DNA from: Limivivens sp034101475 | Lineage (GTDB): Bacteria > Bacillota > Clostridia > Lachnospirales > Lachnospiraceae | Length of the DNA stretch: 30,669 bases | Assembly (NCBI GenBank): GCA_034101475.1 | Contig: JAXEJQ010000025.1 | Span: 1 to 30,669 of the forward strand | Reading direction: 5' to 3' | Shown here: one piece after another, positions 22,007 through 30,669 of the stretch | Layout of the letters: the number at the start of each line of letters is the position of its first letter | Position numbering within the stretch: the first letter of the stretch is position 1 | The notes under the pieces: generated by a model | What the model was told of the DNA's origin: nothing | The model's database searches: none | The model's input: only the letters and a program-made list of their open reading frames with translations | Position numbers and translations under genes: made by a program

Positions 22007-23494
22007 TCATTCTTCCTTTAATCGGTTTTCGATGGCAGAAACCACCGTCTCCAGAACCTTGATTCTGGCATAATATTTGTCATTTCCCTCCACAATAATC
22101 CAGGGCGCATAGGTAGTGGAGGTGCGGATCAGCATTTCATCCACCGCTTCCTCGTACTGATCCCATTTTTCCCGGTTGCGCCAGTCCTCATCGGTAATCT
22201 TCCATCGCTTCTGCGGCGTATTCATACGCTCCTGGAAACGGCGCTCCTGCTCATCCCTGTCAATCTGCAGCCAGAACTTCAGGACAATGGCACCGGAATG
22301 CACCCAGTGAGCTTCCATGTCGTTGATCTCCTTGTATGCCCGTTTCCATTCGGCCGGACTGCAGAAGCCTTCAATCCGTTCCACCATCACCCGACCGTAC
22401 CAGGTCCGGTCAAACAGCGCAATATGGCCTGCTTTCGGAAGTCCCTGCCAGAAACGCCACAGATAATGGTGCGCTTTCTCAATGTCGTTTGGCGCCGCGG
22501 TGGGATGGACTTCATATCCCCTGGGATCCAGACATTCGGTAAGTCGTTTGATGGCGCCGCCCTTGCCGCCGGCATCCCAGCCCTCGAATCCCAGAATCAC
22601 CGGAATCCTTCTGCGGTAAAGCTCACTGTGAAGAAAATTCAACCGCTCCTGCAGCGCCTTTCGCTTTTGCCGGTATTCCTCCTTTGTCAGGGAAACAGAC
22701 AAATCCACACTGCTTAAAATGGAGGACTTAAATGCCGCTGCCGGAATCTCCCCGGCAAGCACCGGATGCTCCTCTGCCCGTCGGAGGCTTTCCACCCGGG
22801 CAGTCAGACGGTCAATGACTGTCTGCAGGATTTTTACCGTGGCATATTCCCGATCCATGGCTTCCACGATGGTCCAGGGTGCAAAGTCCGTATCTGTTTT
22901 CTGAAGCATTTCCTCATTCATGCGCTTATATTCATCGAAATGCTTGTTTCTTTTCAAATCATTTCTGGAAACCCGCCAGGCAGTCTCTTTGTTTGCCAGC
23001 AGTTTCTCGAAACGTCTGCACTGCTCTTTTTTCGTAATATCCAGAAAAAACTTAATGATCACCGTTCCATCGTCTGCAAGGGTATTCTCAAAAGAAAGAA
23101 TCTCATGAAAAGCGTAATTCAGCTGTTTTTCCGAGGTCAGTCCGTCAAAACGGTCTGTGAGAACCCAGCGGTACCAGCTTCGATCGAAAATGGCGATCCG
23201 TCCCTTTTCCGGAGTCTTTGTCCAGAAACGCCAGAGAAAGGGCCGCATGCGTTCTTCATCAGATTCTCCGTTTATCGCATATACCTGAAAGCCTCTGGGA
23301 TCCAGAGAATGAATCAGCCGGCTGATCAGAGTCCCCTTCCCGGAAGCACCGAACCCCTCAAAGAGGATAATCACCGGAATTTTTCGTTCACGGCACTCTC
23401 TCTGCAGGGCTGCCAGGCGTGTTTCCAGTCCTCCAATGACCTGGTTATATTCTTTTTTATCCATTTTTTTCGTCAGATCAATTTTTTCCAGCAT
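22007..23494 (-). CDS. pap: Polyphosphate:AMP phosphotransferase (tandem PPK2 domains)
   Basis: Cytoplasmic kinase of 495 residues with two fused PPK2 domains, the arrangement of class II enzymes that make ADP from AMP using polyphosphate. Domain 1 (about 15-240) has Walker A FEGFGASGKGT (from about 46) and FDRSWYRWVLTDRF; domain 2 (about 255-490) has FEGWDAGGKGG and FDRTWYGRVMVERI, the fuller version of the motif. So the N-terminal copy looks partly degenerate and the C-terminal copy is likely the catalytic one. I chose the second ATG (23494) since AGGAGG sits seven bases upstream. First gene of a unit running through ytfI and gerW. Exact donor and acceptor are not certain from sequence. Confidence 0.9.
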   Translation of the reverse strand: MLEKIDLTKKMDKKEYNQVIGGLETRLAALQRECRERKIPVIILFEGFGASGKGTLISRLIHSLDPRGFQVYAINGESDEERMRPFLWRFWTKTPEKGRIAIFDRSWYRWVLTDRFDGLTSEKQLNYAFHEILSFENTLADDGTVIIKFFLDITKKEQCRRFEKLLANKETAWRVSRNDLKRNKHFDEYKRMNEEMLQKTDTDFAPWTIVEAMDREYATVKILQTVIDRLTARVESLRRAEEHPVLAGEIPAAAFKSSILSSVDLSVSLTKEEYRQKRKALQERLNFLHSELYRRRIPVILGFEGWDAGGKGGAIKRLTECLDPRGYEVHPTAAPNDIEKAHHYLWRFWQGLPKAGHIALFDRTWYGRVMVERIEGFCSPAEWKRAYKEINDMEAHWVHSGAIVLKFWLQIDRDEQERRFQERMNTPQKRWKITDEDWRNREKWDQYEEAVDEMLIRTSTTYAPWIIVEGNDKYYARIKVLETVVSAIENRLKEE

Positions 23495-23652
23495 CCTCAT
23501 ACCTCCTTCCCGGATTATCCGGAACAGTTATTTTTATTTTACCAAATATGGAAGAAAAATACAGCCATTTTCCAAAAATTTAAGAAAGTTCGTATCTGTT
23601 CAGTACCCTCCCGGACAGCGGCTTCTGAACAGTCACGAAAGCTCCATAACAG

Positions 23653-23686
23653 AAAACAGCGGCATAGTCAAAGGTGACTACACCGC
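23653..23686 (-). terminator. Likely terminator of the Nudix gene
   Basis: On the minus strand GCGG-TG-TAGTCA pairs with TGACTA-TG-CCGC (23659-23686) around a CCTT loop, followed by GTTTT. It lies 16 bases past the Nudix stop. The T-run is short. Confidence 0.6.
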
Positions 23687-23701
23687 AGATCCGATAAACC
23701 T

Positions 23702-24154
23702 TTAAAAATATTTCCGACTTCCCCACAGATTTTTCTTCTTCAGATCCAGATACTCATTATATGCTTTCTCAAGGATCATTTTCTCATTTGAAAACTTCAA
23801 AAGGTGGTAAGCCTCGTGATACTTGTAATAGCCTGAGTCAATAAAATACTCCTCACGTTGTGGTTTGCTGTAATAGCTGTCAGACATCATCAGGTACCAG
23901 TGAACATCCTTTGCCACAGTGTCCTCCGGTACATTAAATGTGTATTGACTCTTACCGACATATTTAATTATAGATGCCTGAACTCCTGTTTCTTCCAGAA
24001 CCTCCCTGGCAGCCGTATCCTTATACTCCTCTCCGGCCTCCACAGTTCCTTTTGGCAAGACCCAGCCTTCATACTTGTTTTTGTAGCTTTTGTACAGAAG
24101 GAGAATCTTTCCACGAAATATTACCACACCGCCACAGCTCGTTGCTTCAATCAT
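23702..24154 (-). CDS. Nudix hydrolase
   Basis: A 150-residue Nudix protein that would hydrolyse a nucleoside diphosphate linked to another moiety. The complete Nudix box G(x5)E(x7)REVLEETGV runs from about Gly36 (GTVEAGEE) to Val58 and includes the metal-binding REVLEE. The N-terminal SCGGVVIFRGKILLLYKSYKNKYEGWVLPKG resembles the Ap4A hydrolase/diadenosine-type subgroup, but substrate cannot be settled. AGGAGG precedes the ATG. It has its own promoter (24197-24225). Confidence 0.92.
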   Translation of the reverse strand: MIEATSCGGVVIFRGKILLLYKSYKNKYEGWVLPKGTVEAGEEYKDTAAREVLEETGVQASIIKYVGKSQYTFNVPEDTVAKDVHWYLMMSDSYYSKPQREEYFIDSGYYKYHEAYHLLKFSNEKMILEKAYNEYLDLKKKNLWGSRKYF

Positions 24155-24196
24155 TGCAATTCCTCCTGTTATGCGTTGTGTCCTTAGACTGATTTA

Positions 24197-24225
24197 AGTA
24201 TAACGCTTTTTGAGTCAGAATGCAA
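24197..24225 (-). promoter_or_regulatory. Sigma-A promoter of the Nudix gene
   Basis: Minus strand: TTGCAT (24220-24225), 17-bp spacer, TATACT (24197-24202), about 43 bases before the start codon. Confidence 0.75.
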
Positions 24226-24243
24226 CGTAAAACTTTTCCTGCC

Positions 24244-25812
24244 TTAATACCCATAATAATATGCATCAAAGATAATCTTGGCAACCGGCACGGCTGTGGA
24301 ACTTCCGGAACCGCCGTTTTCCGCTATCACAGCAACCACAATATCAGGATCCTCCACATTGGAGTAACCCACAAACCAGCTGTGAGTACCCAGATTTTCG
24401 CCTGTCTCGTCCATCTCATATTCCGCAGATCCGGTTTTACCGGCCACGGTATATCCGTTTCCGGAGAGAGCCGCTGCGGTCCCTTCGGTTCCCGTACGGG
24501 TCATATACCGGGCAAGGACAGAGGCCTCTTCGGAGGACATCACGGTCCGGTAGGTGGAAGATTTATACTGCTTCACCATATCGCCATCATAGGTCGTAAT
24601 ATGATCAACGTAATAAGGCTTCATGATCGTCCCGCCGTTGGCAACTGCGGAAGCTACAAGGGCCATCTGAAGCGGCGTGGCAAGGGTATCTCCCTGACCG
24701 ATGGCAGTGGTCATCTGCTCTCCGACAGAAGAGTCTGCCTTCAGGCTGAAACTGGATTTTGCCACAGGCATCCGGATATCAATGGTGTCATTGAAGAAAA
24801 AGTCTTCGCAGATATCCTTATAGGCGCTGTACTTCAGTTCAGTACCGATGGTGGCAAAGGCACCGTTGCAGGAACGCATAAACGCCTCCTCCAGGGTCTC
24901 GTAGCCGTGAGCCGTTCCGCCGTAACAGGTAATGCTCACATCCTCTTTTGTCACAAGTCCCTGGCAATCAAAAGTGAAATCCTGGTACGAATCGGGATTC
25001 TCCCGGATATAGGCCAGCGTGGTCAGAATCTTGAAAGTGGAACCCGGCGGATAAAGTCCCTGGGTAGCACGGTTCAGAAGGGGACTGTTCTCGCTGGAAA
25101 TCAGGAAATCCCAATCCTGGGAAATCGTATTCGGATCAAAGCCCGGTTTCGAAACCATGGCAAGGATTTTCCCGGTATCCGGCTCCAGCACAACTACTGC
25201 GCCCTTGCAGCCGGTATAGCTCAGAGCATCGTAAGCTGCTCGCTGGATGCTGCTGTTCAGTGTCAGATGAAGACTGTCCGCCCGAACCTTCACATCCTGA
25301 ACCGAATCCTCCAGCTGTTTCAGAATGGAGGAGCTGCAGGTCAGAAGCTCACTGTTGTATTCTGCCTCCAGCCCGGACTTTCCGTTGGTCGCATAACCCA
25401 CCACATGGGAAAAAATATCATAATATGGATAAACACGGCTTTCATTTCCTCCGGCATCCACATTGGTCCCGGCAATAATCTGTCCGTCCGCCGAATAAAT
25501 ACTGCCTCGGATCACCATGTTTTCCTGGGCATCCTGTTTGGTGTTGTAGGAATTGGAATTGATGGAATCCGCCTTTATCACATTAAAATAAATCAGATAC
25601 AGTCCAAGGCTCAAAAACATGCAAACAATAAAATAACTGGCTTTCACCATCTCCCGGTTTCTTCCCTTCCGGTCCCTGGGCGGCTGCCGGACGGCTTTCG
25701 GTGTGGTAATATCCAGAATATCGATTTTCTCTTTTTTCGGCTTCGGATCCTCACCGTAAACCGGAACCTCACTGACTGTAAGATCGTCTGTATGCTTCTT
25801 CTTTCTCTTCAT
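24244..25812 (-). CDS. Class B penicillin-binding protein (PbpA/FtsI-like transpeptidase)
   Basis: Membrane-anchored DD-transpeptidase that cross-links peptidoglycan. About 522 residues: a charged cytoplasmic N-terminus (about 1-55), one membrane helix (about 57-77), a short dimerisation region, and the transpeptidase domain with S258-T-F-K261 (PPGSTFKIL), SCN at about 314-316 and the KTG triad in VAGKTGSAE. The short N-terminal module resembles mycobacterial PbpA more than the classic long FtsI. The start is uncertain: ATG at 25812 has AGGAG four bases upstream; the reading frame extends 48 bases further. It overlaps the FtsW/RodA gene by 44 bases, supporting a synthase pair. Confidence 0.93.
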   Translation of the reverse strand: MKRKKKHTDDLTVSEVPVYGEDPKPKKEKIDILDITTPKAVRQPPRDRKGRNREMVKASYFIVCMFLSLGLYLIYFNVIKADSINSNSYNTKQDAQENMVIRGSIYSADGQIIAGTNVDAGGNESRVYPYYDIFSHVVGYATNGKSGLEAEYNSELLTCSSSILKQLEDSVQDVKVRADSLHLTLNSSIQRAAYDALSYTGCKGAVVVLEPDTGKILAMVSKPGFDPNTISQDWDFLISSENSPLLNRATQGLYPPGSTFKILTTLAYIRENPDSYQDFTFDCQGLVTKEDVSITCYGGTAHGYETLEEAFMRSCNGAFATIGTELKYSAYKDICEDFFFNDTIDIRMPVAKSSFSLKADSSVGEQMTTAIGQGDTLATPLQMALVASAVANGGTIMKPYYVDHITTYDGDMVKQYKSSTYRTVMSSEEASVLARYMTRTGTEGTAAALSGNGYTVAGKTGSAEYEMDETGENLGTHSWFVGYSNVEDPDIVVAVIAENGGSGSSTAVPVAKIIFDAYYYGY

Positions 25813-27115
25813 CATACTCCTCATCTTTTCTTGAAATATACATTCCCTGAACGATGGCAAACATCAGCATGGCGCTGAGCAGGGAGCTTCCGCCGGGGCT
25901 GATGAACGGCAGCGTAACGCCGGTCATCGGAATCATCTTCATGGAGCCGCCGATGGTCAGAAATACCTGGACAGCAAAAATGCAGCCCAGTCCCAGCGCA
26001 GTCAGCCGGTAAAACATCTCCCGCATTTTCAGTGCCACATTAATGAACATGATAAAGCAGCTCATGTAGATCAGGATCATGCAGAGGGAAAACAAGCTCC
26101 CCAGCTCTTCGGAAATCGCGGCGAACATGAAGTCCTCCACCACGGGAATCTGGCCGGGAGAACCCTGGCAGAGACCTGTGCCCAGCCAGCCGCCTGCTCC
26201 GATGGCAAAGAGTGCCTGGGCAATCTGATAACCGCTTCCGGAATAGTCCGCGAAAGGATCCTTCCAGACGGCCACTCGGATCTTCACATGGGCAAACAGC
26301 GCATAGGCAGCCACTGCCGCCCCGCCGCCCGCAGCGCCTCCGGCAGCCAGATACCGCCAGTCCCTGGTAGCGACATACAGAACCACCAGATAGGAACAGA
26401 AAAAGATCAGGGCACTTCCCAGATCCGTGGAAATCACCAGAATCAGAACATGAACCGCCGCAATGATTGTCGTAACCACCACATTGGAAAAACTGGTGGA
26501 CCGGGACAGCATGGCTGCGATACAAAACACAAAGGAAATCTTCACAAATTCAGAAGGCTGCAGTGAAATCGGTCCGAAGGTCAGAAGCAGCTTGGCACCT
26601 CCGGTGGTCTGTGCAAGAACCGCCACTGCCGCCAGAAGCCCAATCCCCACCGCAGCGTAAAGCCATGACAGCTTTGATAAAATGCGAAGCTTCTGAATCA
26701 TCACCGGAACCAGAAGAGAAATCACGGTCCCCGCCACCAGAATCTTGAACTGACGGATGGACTCATCATAGGAAAGCCGGGTAATCATGATAAAGCCGAT
26801 GGTAATCAGCATACACATGTTGTTCACCAGGAGCTTGGACGCCCTGGGATAAAGATTCCGATAAAAAACAAGCGTTGAAGCCAGGTAAATCACCTGTGCG
26901 CCATAAAAAAACAGAAGCATGGGCTCTGCCATCCGCAGATACAGCACCATAAATGCAACAAAATGGATACAGAACATCACCACATTCTGCCGCAGAAAAA
27001 GAAATTCCCTGGCATCCTCCTCCTGCCTTCGAAATACCAGAAAACTCTGGAGTGAATATATCAGGATCAGCCCCAGAAGCACATATCTGGAAATGTCAAT
27101 TATCATTCTAACCAA
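25769..27115 (-). CDS. FtsW/RodA/SpoVE family peptidoglycan glycosyltransferase
   Basis: Polytopic SEDS protein of 448 residues that polymerises lipid II and partners a class B PBP. Family signatures are ISLQPSEFVKISFV (about 182-195), STDLGSALIFF (about 229-239), and GVTLPFISPGGSS (about 406-418; the usual YGG is PGG here). The start is a TTG (27113-27115) with GAGGTG five bases upstream; the first ATG, three codons later, has no properly spaced site. It starts 13 bases after the U32 gene and overlaps the PBP gene. An acidic C-terminal tail (EEYDEEKEEAYRR) lies in the cytoplasm. FtsW versus RodA cannot be decided here. Confidence 0.95.
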   Translation of the reverse strand: MVRMIIDISRYVLLGLILIYSLQSFLVFRRQEEDAREFLFLRQNVVMFCIHFVAFMVLYLRMAEPMLLFFYGAQVIYLASTLVFYRNLYPRASKLLVNNMCMLITIGFIMITRLSYDESIRQFKILVAGTVISLLVPVMIQKLRILSKLSWLYAAVGIGLLAAVAVLAQTTGGAKLLLTFGPISLQPSEFVKISFVFCIAAMLSRSTSFSNVVVTTIIAAVHVLILVISTDLGSALIFFCSYLVVLYVATRDWRYLAAGGAAGGGAAVAAYALFAHVKIRVAVWKDPFADYSGSGYQIAQALFAIGAGGWLGTGLCQGSPGQIPVVEDFMFAAISEELGSLFSLCMILIYMSCFIMFINVALKMREMFYRLTALGLGCIFAVQVFLTIGGSMKMIPMTGVTLPFISPGGSSLLSAMLMFAIVQGMYISRKDEEYDEEKEEAYRRSYSQ

Positions 27116-27128
27116 TGGATCACCTCAC

Positions 27129-29498
27129 CTACTCGATTCCTCTTTTAAAATGTCCTCTTGTAAAATCCTCCGCATATTCAGATCCCGTCACTTCCCGGTC
27201 TTCCAGAAATGCTCCTTCAAAGGTCTCTGCCGTACGCCGGACCTGCGCAGGATCCTCTATGGTAAACGAAAGACGCAGAGAAGCCGGATGAAGCCTCCTG
27301 ATTTCCTTTTTACTGTCCAGAAGCACCAACGGTGCACTGTTATAAATCGTATTCTGACAGAAATGGCAGAAATTCCGTACCGGAAAGATCATTCCCTTGC
27401 GGTCCTTCAGCGAAAACAGCCCCGGGGTTTTCTGACATCGGCCGGTGGTCTTCAACAGGCACTGGGCCGTCACCATCAGCGGAAGTCTCCCGTAAACCAG
27501 AAGCTCACAATCCTCACAGCCGGTGGCCTCCAGTTCCCGGTAATTCTGCTCCACGGAAGCAGTAAAGCTCTCAACTCCCTGTTCTCTCCAAAAGGCCCTG
27601 GCTTCGTGGTTCAGCATATAGATACTGTGATCGGCAGCCAACCCCTTCCAGCCGGCTTCCTGTTCCTGCAGAAACCGGAATTCCTCGATATTCCGGATCA
27701 GAAGTCCATCGTATTCTGCCAGAACGAACGCTGTCTTCAGGCGGATCCATTCTTCCTGGGTATCCAGCCGGAAAATCCGCGGAAGAGCCAGCCAGCATTC
27801 CTTTCCTGCCAAATGACAGAGATCGGAAAGCCTCCTGCACTCCTCCATGGACAGGGCAAAAAACATGCTGTCGCACTCCAGATAGATCCGGTGAATCCCC
27901 GGAACCTCCAGAAGTGCCAGAAGCTGAGCTTCTGTCTGAACAGAAGCATTCAGTTCCCAACGTCCGTTTTCTTTATATGAAAAAGCTTCTGCCCGCTCTG
28001 TCTGCGGACGTACCGGAAGGGAACGCCGGAAAGAAGCCAGAATCGCCTGCTCCAGCTCCTCTAAAGCTCTCCTCCTCAGTTCATTGATGCTCTGAACCGG
28101 AAGGAAGCATCCTTCCTGAAGCGTAATCTCCAGATTTCCAAAGCAGAATGGAGTATTTCCCGTCTTTTCCATCTGCTTTCTCAGCTTGTCCGGCCCAAGT
28201 CCCTGGGTTCTGGCCTCCTGAACAATGTCGCCGGAAACCTCCGCTTTATGGCCGCGGCTGCTGACTATGAGTATAGCAGGTTTTTGTGGCGAAATTATTA
28301 ATTTCCCATTAATTTTTTCTTGAACCATCTTCTGATTCAAAAAGCTGTCCATTTCGCCCAGAAGAGCCGCATTTCTGGTCCTGCGGAGGATCTGGCCTTC
28401 CTTTTGCCTGCCGTCTGTCCGAAGCTGGAAAACCCTTCCTCCGGACACGTCCTCCTTCAGCGTATAATCCTCCAGCACATCCTGGCGATGCAAATCCTCC
28501 AGGGCCTTCAGCTTTAAGGTCCCTTTTCGGTTCTGCAGTACCAGAGCTCCTTCTGTCCCGTAATGGCCCGGGCAGTCCAGAGACATCATCTCCCTGCCGT
28601 TTCGCGCCTGAAAATATCCTCTGGAAAATCCGCCCCGGTTATAGAGATCCATCAGATCTGACACATCCTTCGGATCCACTTTCCAGTTCTTTTTCCCATA
28701 CTTCTGGTAACGGTCCAGATATTTCCTGTAAATCCGCACCACCTCAGCAGTGTATGCCGGTTTTTTCATTCTGCCTTCAATCTTCAGGGAAAAAACACCG
28801 GCTTCCAGAATCTCCGGAAGAATCTCCAGCGTACAGATATCCCTGGGGCTTAACAGATAGCGCTCTTTTGCAATCCACTCTTTTCCATCCGAGAGGCTGT
28901 AAGGAAGGCGACAGGGCTGTGCGCAGCGTCCGCGGTTTCCGCTGCGCCCGCCAATCATACTGCTTAACAGACACTGGCCGGAATAGCTGTAGCACAGTGC
29001 TCCGTGGACAAAAGCTTCGATCTCCACATTGGTCTGGCGATGAATCTCCCGGATTTCTTCCAGAGACAGTTCTCTGGAGGTTACAATCCGGGACGCTCCC
29101 TGATCCGCCAGAAATTTTGCCCCCATGGCCGAATGAATGGTCATCTGGGTACTCGCGTGAAGCAAAAGTCCGGGGAATTCCCGCCTCAGGAAACGCAAAA
29201 CGCCGAAATCCTGGATAATCACGCCATCCAGACCCGCTTCGTAAAGAGGCGCCAGATAATCATACAAATCTCTGGTCAGTTCTTCTTCCTTCAAAAGGGT
29301 ATTCACGGTCAGATACAGGCTTTTATTCTGAAGATGACACAGATCAATGGCTTCCAGAAGGCGTTCCTGGGAAAGATTTTCCGCATAGGCCCGGGCTCCG
29401 AACCGGTTCCCGCCCAGATATACTGCGTCAGCGCCTGCCAGAAGAGCTGCCTCCAGGCTCTCCCAGGAGCCTGCTGGTGCCAACAGTTCTGATTTCAT
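27129..29498 (-). CDS. U32 family peptidase-like protein with DUF3656 (RlhA-like)
   Basis: A 789-residue protein. The N-terminal U32 domain (about 1-330) starts MKSELLAPAGSWESLEAALLAGADAVYLGG and holds the cysteine cluster CYSYSGQC...GNRGRCAQPCR (about 176-203), typical of the iron-sulfur-binding U32 enzymes. The middle is the DUF3656 region, and a C-terminal CHFCQN motif (about 716-721) adds two cysteines. E. coli RlhA with the same domains is needed for 23S rRNA C2501 hydroxylation; other U32 proteins act in tRNA or ubiquinone hydroxylation, so an RNA-hydroxylation role is likely but inferred. Start at 29498 with GAGGAG upstream. Confidence 0.92.
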   Translation of the reverse strand: MKSELLAPAGSWESLEAALLAGADAVYLGGNRFGARAYAENLSQERLLEAIDLCHLQNKSLYLTVNTLLKEEELTRDLYDYLAPLYEAGLDGVIIQDFGVLRFLRREFPGLLLHASTQMTIHSAMGAKFLADQGASRIVTSRELSLEEIREIHRQTNVEIEAFVHGALCYSYSGQCLLSSMIGGRSGNRGRCAQPCRLPYSLSDGKEWIAKERYLLSPRDICTLEILPEILEAGVFSLKIEGRMKKPAYTAEVVRIYRKYLDRYQKYGKKNWKVDPKDVSDLMDLYNRGGFSRGYFQARNGREMMSLDCPGHYGTEGALVLQNRKGTLKLKALEDLHRQDVLEDYTLKEDVSGGRVFQLRTDGRQKEGQILRRTRNAALLGEMDSFLNQKMVQEKINGKLIISPQKPAILIVSSRGHKAEVSGDIVQEARTQGLGPDKLRKQMEKTGNTPFCFGNLEITLQEGCFLPVQSINELRRRALEELEQAILASFRRSLPVRPQTERAEAFSYKENGRWELNASVQTEAQLLALLEVPGIHRIYLECDSMFFALSMEECRRLSDLCHLAGKECWLALPRIFRLDTQEEWIRLKTAFVLAEYDGLLIRNIEEFRFLQEQEAGWKGLAADHSIYMLNHEARAFWREQGVESFTASVEQNYRELEATGCEDCELLVYGRLPLMVTAQCLLKTTGRCQKTPGLFSLKDRKGMIFPVRNFCHFCQNTIYNSAPLVLLDSKKEIRRLHPASLRLSFTIEDPAQVRRTAETFEGAFLEDREVTGSEYAEDFTRGHFKRGIE

Positions 29499-29550
29499 AA
29501 GCAACGTTCTCCTCACATCTCGTAATGATCGTTTCATTTCCCACTCACGC

Positions 29551-29575
29551 AAAAAGGCTGTCCCACGGACAGCCT
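29551..29575 (-). terminator. Terminator of zapA
   Basis: Perfect 9-bp stem (29555-29563 with 29567-29575), 3-nt loop, T-run on the minus strand. It lies directly after the zapA stop and before the U32 gene. Confidence 0.92.
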
Positions 29576-29579
29576 TCCT

Positions 29580-29993
29580 CTATTTGCGATTATTCCGATT
29601 CCCCAGCTCCGTCTCCAGACGGACGATCTTTTTCTGGAATTCGGTGGATTCTTTCTGCATATCCTGAAGGGTCTTCTCCGCTGTTTCCAGTTTGATCTGT
29701 ACGCCGATCAGCTCGTGCTTCAGCTCGTACAGCTCCTTGTCCTTTTCGGAGAGCTCTTCCTCAAGCATCTCCACCTGGGTCTTTGCCTTAAAGTAATCAT
29801 CTGCAATATTCAGCTCCAGCAGCATACTTTTGTTGTCCTTGGACTGGCGGTTGTAGCCCTCCAGCTTCTTGAATTCGGCGACCTTGTTATTGATATATGT
29901 AGCAACCTTCTGCAGATATTCTTCGCTCTCGTATCCGCTTAAGGTAAAAATTTTCCCTGCGATCAGTACCTCGGTTTTGTTCTTGGCTGACAT
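29580..29993 (-). CDS. zapA: Cell division protein ZapA
   Basis: A 137-residue ZapA, which bundles FtsZ protofilaments at the Z ring. The N-terminal globular domain (about 1-75) has NKTEVLIAGKIFTLSGYESEEYLQKVATYINNKV and a second stretch NIADDYFKAK, then a long charged coiled coil (about 70-130) for dimerisation. AGAAAGGAAG precedes the ATG. It has its own promoter (30026-30053) and terminator, between ruvB and the U32 gene. Confidence 0.95.
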   Translation of the reverse strand: MSAKNKTEVLIAGKIFTLSGYESEEYLQKVATYINNKVAEFKKLEGYNRQSKDNKSMLLELNIADDYFKAKTQVEMLEEELSEKDKELYELKHELIGVQIKLETAEKTLQDMQKESTEFQKKIVRLETELGNRNNRK

Positions 29994-30025
29994 GGTCGTT
30001 CTTCCTTTCTGTAGGTTCTATCTCT

Positions 30026-30053
30026 ATTATAAACAAAATCCCCGGAATTACAA
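30026..30053 (-). promoter_or_regulatory. Sigma-A promoter of zapA
   Basis: Minus strand: TTGTAA (30048-30053), 16-bp spacer, TATAAT (30026-30031). The -35 ends six bases past the ruvB stop. Confidence 0.78.
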
Positions 30054-30058
30054 CCCAT

Positions 30059-30669
30059 TTATTCAGGAATTCCCAAATGTTGATATGCAAGCCGTGACAC
30101 CACTCTCCCTCTGGGGGTGCGGTCCAGGAAGCCGTTTTTGATTAAATAAGGCTCATAAACCTCTTCAATGGTGCCGGAATCCTCTCCAACAGCTGCCGCC
30201 AGGGTCTCCAGCCCCACCGGACCGCCCCGGAATTTCTCAATCATGGTAGTCAGAATCATCCGGTCCGTCTGATCAAGCCCATACCGATCCACCTCCAGCA
30301 GATCCAACGCAAAAACCGCCACCTCCTCCGTGATATTCCCGTCATATTTTACCTGAGCAAAATCACGGACCCGTTTCAGAAGACGGTTGGCCAGACGCGG
30401 TGTGCCTCTGGAACGTCTGGCCAGCTCCGAAGCCCCTCTTGGCTCAATGGGTACGCCAAGAACCTGAGCGCTTCGCAGAATAATGGTCTGCAGCTCCCTC
30501 TCTGTATAAAACTCCAGATGACTGACCACGCCGAACCGGTCACGGAGAGGCGCTGTCAGAAGCCCTGCCCGGGTGGTGGCTCCGATCAGCGTAAATCTGG
30601 GAAGATCCAGACGGATGGAGCGGGCTGCGGCTCCCTTCCCGATCACAATGTCAATGGCAAAATCCTCCA
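30059..30669 (-). CDS. ruvB: Holliday junction branch migration helicase RuvB (3' part only)
   Basis: Only the C-terminal about 203 residues are in the window; the 5' end lies beyond the right edge. In frame from the edge the sequence reads EDFAIDIVIGKG, then RSIRLDLPRFTLIGATTRAG (sensor 1 region), LTAPLRDRFGV containing the arginine finger, the sensor 2 stretch RGTPRLANRLLKRVRDFA, and the winged-helix end DRTPRGR. RuvB is the AAA+ motor that, with RuvA, drives branch migration. No start can be given. Confidence 0.97.
   Translation of the reverse strand, partial: EDFAIDIVIGKGAAARSIRLDLPRFTLIGATTRAGLLTAPLRDRFGVVSHLEFYTERELQTIILRSAQVLGVPIEPRGASELARRSRGTPRLANRLLKRVRDFAQVKYDGNITEEVAVFALDLLEVDRYGLDQTDRMILTTMIEKFRGGPVGLETLAAAVGEDSGTIEEVYEPYLIKNGFLDRTPRGRVVSRLAYQHLGIPE

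Noticed and set aside
24220..25878. Long plus-strand frame opposite the PBP gene
   Set aside because: Antisense shadow of a gene with all three transpeptidase motifs.

Overview
The window looks like a chromosomal segment of a spore-forming, low-to-mid GC member of the Clostridia, most likely family Lachnospiraceae. This rests on gene content rather than any database search: an alpha/beta-type SASP, GerW (YtfJ) with its DUF2953 (YtfI) partner, a YlbJ-type sporulation membrane protein, a DUF6465-type Ala/Lys-rich protein, FakA/Asp23 next to L28, strong AGGAGG ribosome sites and consensus sigma-A promoters. No transposase, integrase, phage gene, CRISPR array, tRNA or rRNA was seen. Almost everything is on the minus strand; only ylbJ and rpmB are on the plus strand.

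Layout, left to right. 1-1433: a small alarmone synthetase gene (365-1165) between two near-identical copies of a structured intergenic repeat (1-159 partial, 1247-1433 complete). 1551-4207: ylbJ (+) converging on the minus-strand group rsmD-coaD-coiled-coil protein. 4208-5325: about 1.1 kb without a convincing gene, made of two different long imperfect palindromes (4308-4779 and 5068-5318), a doubtful 66-residue frame and the terminator of the pst operon. 5326-14295: a phosphate block read from right to left: mgsA, a Na/Pi cotransporter, phoP, phoR, then (after a terminator and behind a Pho-box-like promoter) pstS, pstC, pstA, pstB, phoU. 14415-15282: SASP and DUF6465 genes with their own promoters. 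15364-19479: asp23-fakA-recG operon with a structured leader, divergent from rpmB. 20024-23494: pap (tandem PPK2), an unknown small protein, ytfI, gerW and a 46-residue membrane protein too short for routine ORF calling. 23702-29498: Nudix hydrolase, class B PBP, FtsW/RodA and a U32/DUF3656 protein. 29580-30669: zapA and the 3' part of ruvB.

How the genes work together. The phosphate block joins sensing (PhoPR), high-affinity uptake (PstSCAB with PhoU), Na-coupled transport and methylglyoxal synthase, the DHAP-consuming, Pi-releasing bypass of lower glycolysis, in two adjacent transcription units. FtsW/RodA plus the class B PBP form a septal or elongation peptidoglycan synthase pair, with ZapA nearby. 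recG and rsmD-coaD, which I would expect side by side in Clostridia, are separated here by the roughly 11 kb phosphate/SASP segment, and the break is bordered by the palindromic elements.

Most noteworthy: the two long palindromes, the repeat pair around the alarmone synthetase, a PDZ-like extracytoplasmic insertion in PstA, a PstS without a usable lipobox, the three-repeat Pho box at 11-bp spacing, and tandem 10-nt Shine-Dalgarno units before rsmD. No clearly new defence or mobile system was found.
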